A stretch of DNA of 64,000 nt, from assembly GCF_002878395.1 (NCBI RefSeq), contig NC_061111.1:26530379-26594378 (forward strand). The letters run 5' to 3'. This document shows, piece after piece, positions 59,195 through 64,000 of this stretch. Under the pieces are notes generated by a model, which searched no databases, was not told the origin of the DNA, and worked only from the letters and a program-made list of their open reading frames with translations. The stretch is from Capsicum annuum. Its lineage: Eukaryota; Streptophyta; Magnoliopsida; Solanales; Solanaceae. The position numbers and the translations under genes were made by a program. Position 1 is the first letter of the stretch; every line of letters starts with the position of its first letter.

Positions 59195-60180
59195 ATGAAT
59201 GTAGAAGGAGCTCTTATCTCTATTCACCTTTTGACCAGACTCTAGTTCATATTCTTGCAAAATCATGTCCCACAAAAGAAGCATCATCAAATAATTGATT
59301 CAGAACTTTTGTCATCACCTCAACAGATCAAATAAAAAGAGCGGGAGATAGAGGGTCTCCCTGTTTTACCCCTCTAGTAGAGTGAAAAAATTCAAGACCT
59401 TTTAATAATACAGAATAATAGTTATTGGATATCATCCTCCAGATCACATCTACCACCTTATTAGAAAAAATTATTTTCCTCGAAACCTTCATCAAGAAAA
59501 ACCAAGACACTCTATCATAGGCTTTAGCCATGTCCAATTTTAGTACTACATTTGAGGGATTTTCCCTTTTTTCCTATATCAGAAATTAGCTCTTGAGTTA
59601 ATCAAACATTTTCAATAATACTCTTACTCTTTAAAAAAGCTGATTGATTAGGGAAAATCAATCTAGGTAAAATGCTTTCCAATCTATCATGAACAATCCT
59701 TGAAAGAATTTTATTCATAAAGTTACTAAGACTAATTGGTCTCAGATCCAAAAAGAATTGCACATTGTTCTTTTTTGGGTATGAGCACCACAATAGTGTG
59801 AGTAATAGATTTTGGCAGAGTATTGTATTACCTTCAAAGAAAACCAACACCAGTCTAATAACAGCTTCACAGATAATATTCCAGCAAGATTAAAAAAATC
59901 TCCCAGTTAATCCATCAGGACCACAAGCACTATCCTCATTTAGACTAAATACCAACTTGCTTGATTTCTATATCAACAGAAGAAGCCTCCAATAACACAT
60001 TATCATCATCAGAGATAACATCGGGAATATGATCAAGTAGAGGAAACTTAGAAGCATCTCTCTCTTGAGTAAATTGCCTTTAATAGAAGTTAATGGCCTC
60101 ATTAGCAATTTGATCTTCATCTTCTAACCAGCAACCCTGATCATTCAGGATTCTAGCAACTTTAACCTGTGTTAGCAATG
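59195..60180 (-). pseudogene. L1-type LINE RT fragment
   Basis: Minus-strand blocks LRPISLSNFMNKILSRIVHD and LIFPNQSAFLKSKSI (59760-59630), then DMAKAYDRVSWFFLMKV (59530) and STRGVKQGDPLSPALF (59360). This is the L1 RT core; the YxDD part and 3' end are lost beside the viral block, and the N-terminal part near 60000-60180 is heavily decayed. Confidence 0.82.
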
Positions 60181-60244
60181 ATCCAACATAAAGAATATTT
60201 TCAAGTTATTATAATTTATTATATTTTTTATGTAATTTTTAAAT

Positions 60245-60480
60245 AATATAAATCATTTGTCTCAATTTATATGGTATTGATATAATTTTGAGAGTAAACT
60301 AAAATTTTTATATATTTTTAAATTATTAATTATTGTGATTTATAATTCTTTTTCTTCTATCCCAATTTATGTGGAAGTAATAAAATTTAAAGAGTCAACT
60401 AAATTTTTTACGTTATTTTAATCATTTTAAATTATTAATTATTATGATTTATAATACTTTTACATAATTCTCAAATATAT
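60245..60480. repeat. two tandem MITE-like units
   Basis: Two successive copies of caatttatatgg/caatttatgtgg...ttattaattatt(g/a)tgatttataat, about 105-120 bp each. The word tcccaatttatgtgg is common at the ends of solanaceous mariner-type MITEs. Confidence 0.5.
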
Positions 60481-60634
60481 AACAGATTAAAAAAAAGTAA
60501 AATAAACAAATATAAAAAGAATATCTAAGAAAGCAACACAAGCAAACATGTTGATTTGCTACCTGCTTATCATCCTTTATAAGTGAGGTAATAAATCACA
60601 AATGCCAATTTAAATGGCACAATGCTTAGATGGT

Positions 60635-61240
60635 CATAATAATTAATTAGGGATGATATTGTAAAAATCACGACTGAAGCAGCGAAGTAAACATGTCTTA
60701 AATGACTTACAACAACAAATTAGAAGTGATATAACAAAAATACTAAAAAAAATATTTGTGAAAAAAATTTAAATGGGACTCGTATAAGATGTCAAGTTAA
60801 TTTAAAATATCAAGAATTAATTTATCATTTTATGTCTATTTTATCTTTTTTATTAAATATCATTAATTTTTAGTATTAGATTATTTATAATAATTAATTA
60901 GGGATGATATTTAGTAATAATTGATATAGCAAAGTTCCTATAAAAAATATTTGTGAAAAACTTTAAGTGAACCTCATATAAAATGTCAAGTTAATTTAAA
61001 ACATCAATAGTGAATTTATCATCTTGTGTCTATTTTATCTTTTTTATTAAATATTATTATTTTTTAATACTTCAATGACTTACAATAATTAATTAGGGTG
61101 ATATTTAGTAAAATTACGATTGAATCAGCTGAAGCAAATATGTCATAAATATTTATTTTTATAATAATTAATTATGAATAATATAGTAAAATCATAATTG
61201 AATCAGCCGAATCTCAAAACTACCGCTTCTATAATATAGA
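60635..61240. repeat. diverged tandem repeat array
   Basis: The phrase ataattaattagggatgata recurs at about 60639, 60890, 61085 and (decayed) 61160. Shared downstream blocks are aatatttgtgaaaaa, atgtcaagttaatttaaaa and tgtctattttatcttttttat. Unit lengths are about 250 and 195 bp. Confidence 0.7.
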
Positions 61241-61408
61241 AAAGTGAAAGCGGAACATTTTTAGTCATTTCTATTATGTTAAAGGATAATTTTACCCCTT
61301 TTCAAACTTTAAACTATATGAAAATTTAATATTATGAAGCTAAATCTGATAGGAGATCTCTGAAATTGCTCATAAATAAAAAAAAATAGTATAATAATTA
61401 TCTTGTCG

Positions 61409-61409
<1 letters not shown>

Positions 61410-61450
<41 letters not shown>
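61410..61450. repeat. (TA)n microsatellite
   Basis: About 19 tandem TA units in AT-rich non-coding DNA. Confidence 0.9.
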
Positions 61451-61920
61451 TAGAATTATACCAGAAAATACATAAAATAGTACTAATAAAGATTTAATTA
61501 TTTAAGTATTGGAACGTTACTCCATATCTCGATTGAAATATATATATTTTTGATAATTGATAAACGAAATAAATTATTTTGTAGCTTTTTTTTTTTTAAT
61601 ATTTCTACACGTGTAATGTGTTGGATGATATAACAAAGACATTTATTGAAAAATCGAAGTCATAATTCTCTCTCTTTTTTTTTTAGTTTCTCAAGGTATC
61701 TCCGCAGCCGACAGCCGTGAGACTAATCCTCCGTTCCACGGTCAGCGCAACGCAGCAGCTAACTGGGAAGTCATCATTCTCTATTATATATGACTATATG
61801 TAAGTTGAAACGAACAAACCATAATTACTAATTTATTATACCACAAAGTCGAACTTTAAAATGTCATACGTAATCTATATCCATATCTATCTATAATCAA
61901 TAGCAATAATTTATTAAAAG

Positions 61921-62770
61921 TGTGAAGAACCTTACAAATATTGTTTGAACTTTTTGTCGTTCATAAAATTTTTTTGCTTTAGACAAAATAGTTTTTTCGC
62001 TAGTCTTTCCTAATATTTAAGATTTAATAATTAATTAAATATATTTATGGCAAATCTTTTCCTTATTAGAAGTCATCGGCTAATACTTTTTTTCATTAGT
62101 TTAAAAATTCTAAATCAATAAAATTTGATTTTAAGAAGATTTGAAAAATCTAAAAATAAATATAAAATTGTTAGAATAAGCAAAATTTAAGAAGTACCAA
62201 ACTTTTAAAAGTTTTAAATACGTAATAAGAATATAATCAATGATTTTGTAAAGATTTGACTTTAACAATAGGAAAGATTTTAAATATAGAAAAAAATTAA
62301 TCATACCACAAATATAATTCAAATTGATGTATCTCTCTTAGCCCGTGGGCCTTAAAAATATTGTTTGAACTTTTTGTCCTTCATTAAAAATCTTTGCTTT
62401 AGACAAAAATCATTTTTTCACTATTTTTTCTAATATTTAAGATTTAAATATTAATTAAATATATTTATGGTAAAACATTTCTTTATTAGAAGTCGTCATA
62501 ATTAATGACAACTAATATTTTTCATTAGTTTAAGAATTCTAAATCAAATAAATTTTATTTAAGAAGCTTTGAAAAATCTAAAAATAAATATAAAAACGTT
62601 AGAACATGAAAAATTTAAGAAGCACCAAACTTTTAAAAGTTTTAAATACGTAATAAGACTATAATCAATGATTTTGTAAAGATTTGACTTTGAAAACAAA
62701 AAAAGATTTTAAATATAGAAAAAAAATAATCGTACCATAAATATGGTTCAACTTGATGCGTCTCTCTTAG
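61921..62770. repeat. tandem duplication, unit about 422-429 bp
   Basis: Unit 1 (61921-62341) and unit 2 (62342-62770) share aatattgtttgaactttttg, taatatttaagattta, acttttaaaagttttaaata and atcaatgattttgtaaagat in the same order, and both end tctctcttag. Differences are mainly small indels. Confidence 0.85.
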
Positions 62771-63015
62771 TCTCTAACAACAAGGGAAAGAGGTAATACA
62801 TGACAAATACAAAAGTGATGATCGATCAACCATTTGAAATTTCTAGTGGCAAAATATATATGAGCTTACACTAAAATATATGTTTATGTTTTACATTATT
62901 ATATTAAAATGTGAATGATCTTTGAAAAGTGAGTTAAACTTTTTACAATTCACTAAAAATATCCACAATAGATAAAGTTATTTAATTTTAAATAACAAAA
63001 CATTATATGTGCGAG

Positions 63016-63480
63016 CACTACTAAAGAAACAGGAAAACCGACTACAAAAATCAACCACATGTGGTCGGTTTTCCTGCTTTTGCGACCATAAAACCGATCA
63101 AAACGCGTGGTCGAAAAAAGTGTGGTAGTTTTTTCTAAACCGGCCACATGTGGTCGGTTTTTTTTTTTTTAAAATATATATATTTAAAATTCAATATATT
63201 TTTTTAAAAAAAGAATTTTTAAACAAAAGTGACCACAAGTGGTCGCTTTTATAATTAATTCAAAATTAATTAATTATTTAATTTAAATTCAAAACCGACC
63301 ACTAGTGGTCGATTTTTTTATTTAATAATTTCTTTACTAAAATAATTTTTAATTAATTATAGTAAACCGACCATATGTGGTCAGTTTTTTGTAAAAAATT
63401 TTGAATTTTTTATAAACCGACCACGAGTGGTCGGTTTTTTGAAAATCTTTCAAAAAGTGGTCGGTTATTCTAGTAATTTT
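63016..63480. mobile_element. miniature CACTA element with palindromic subterminal repeats
   Basis: Starts CACTACTAAAGAAAC, the terminus of plant CACTA (En/Spm) transposons, and seems to end near 63480 at a decayed ttctagta. Between lie about eight copies of a palindrome of the form aaaccgaccac-NN-gtggtcggtttt (63051, 63140, 63231, 63290, 63365, 63416 and partial copies at 63095 and 63456). Such subterminal repeats bind the transposase in this superfamily. There is no coding content. Confidence 0.75.
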
Positions 63481-63563
63481 GTAAGAAAAATTACAAGACT
63501 AAACTACATTTAATACAAAAATTCACATTTCAAGTACCTACACTTAATCACTTTCAAATAACT

Positions 63564-64000
63564 AAGGGTGCATTTGTTTTTTTTTAAGATTAAGAAGTAT
63601 GAATCTGAATGAATATCTGAATGATTAAGATGTTTCTATATCTGAATACTGAATGATTAAGACTATTTGTTTTTTAGCATCTGAATGTACGTAATATATT
63701 AATTTGTAATAAATATGTAATTCAAATTTTAAAAGTAATAAAATATTATATTATATGAAAAAAATATTAGATAAAACTTAAAACATCAAAATTATTATTT
63801 GAGTGACAATTAAAATATTTAAAGAGAGTTTTGAGCGAATAAATTACGTTTTAAAAAGAGTCTGAATATTATTTGAGTGATAATTAAAATATTTAAAGAG
63901 AGTTTTGAGGGAATAAATTATGTTTTAAAAAGTGTCTTGACATTATTCAGACTCTTTTTCATATCTGACTGATTCAGAGGCTTTCAGATACATTAAGAGG
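63564..64000. mobile_element. hAT-like MITE, right end outside window
   Basis: Starts near agggtgcatttg and is followed by repeated ctgaatga(a/t) words. Near the window end the inverted forms attcagactc and ctgattcagaggctttcag appear, suggesting long inverted ends. The right terminus is not in the window. Confidence 0.5.

Noticed and set aside
1..64000. tRNA, rRNA, CRISPR, bacterial operons or replication origins
   Set aside because: None seen; the tRNA-like matches are primer-binding sites of retroelements only.

Overview
This is plant nuclear DNA, most likely from a Solanaceae genome. It holds one host gene with introns, nested Ty1/copia and Ty3/gypsy elements, TS-type SINEs ending in TTG repeats, L1 and RTE LINE remnants, MITEs and an endogenous caulimovirid. 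The species cannot be fixed from the sequence. No rRNA, tRNA, CRISPR array or bacterial-style operon was seen.

The only clearly functional gene is VPS53, a subunit of the GARP vesicle-tethering complex, on the + strand. I placed 19 consecutive exons between 615 and 45577. They total 2052 nt (683 codons plus TGA), have consistent GT/AG borders and phases, and contain no stop or frameshift. The N-terminal exons (about 140 residues by comparison with plant homologues) lie left of the window. The gene is very stretched: one intron is 17.75 kb (740-18490) and another 19.72 kb (19383-39100), and both are packed with mobile elements.

Intron 740-18490 holds a minus-strand LINE interrupted by a SINE joined to an unspliced eIF5A gene fragment. 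It also holds a plus-strand LINE split by a 9.3-kb Athila-like gypsy element (4177-13463, target duplication AGACC). That element itself carries a small gag-protease-only gypsy element (5597-7932) and a MITE. A decayed LINE ORF1 (DUF4283) lies further right.

Intron 19383-39100 is a nested stack: an outer copia remnant, an RTE LINE 3' end, a second copia, and a chromovirus-type gypsy with 2-kb LTRs. One gypsy LTR is interrupted by a 2.9-kb copia (target duplication CGTCC), and its protease gene by a 718-bp solo LTR. A SINE and a 458-bp MITE (target duplication AATCACAC) follow. Exons then come quickly from 39101 to 45577, with smaller MITEs and a SINE in their introns.

Right of the gene, 45.6-53 kb is intergenic: an unrecognised minus-strand coding remnant, a copia RT scrap, a 1.1-kb LTR element (target duplication AATAT), a gypsy RT/RNase H fragment and a scrap of a Werner-like exonuclease gene. 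From about 53.1 to 59.1 kb, minus strand, lies a decayed endogenous pararetrovirus. It has the order small ORFs, coat protein, movement protein, protease, reverse transcriptase, and two odd features: two protease-like modules and a repeated small-ORF module. The last 5 kb is a LINE RT fragment, then AT-rich non-coding DNA with tandem duplications, a miniature CACTA element with palindromic subterminal repeats, and the left part of a hAT-like MITE cut by the window end.
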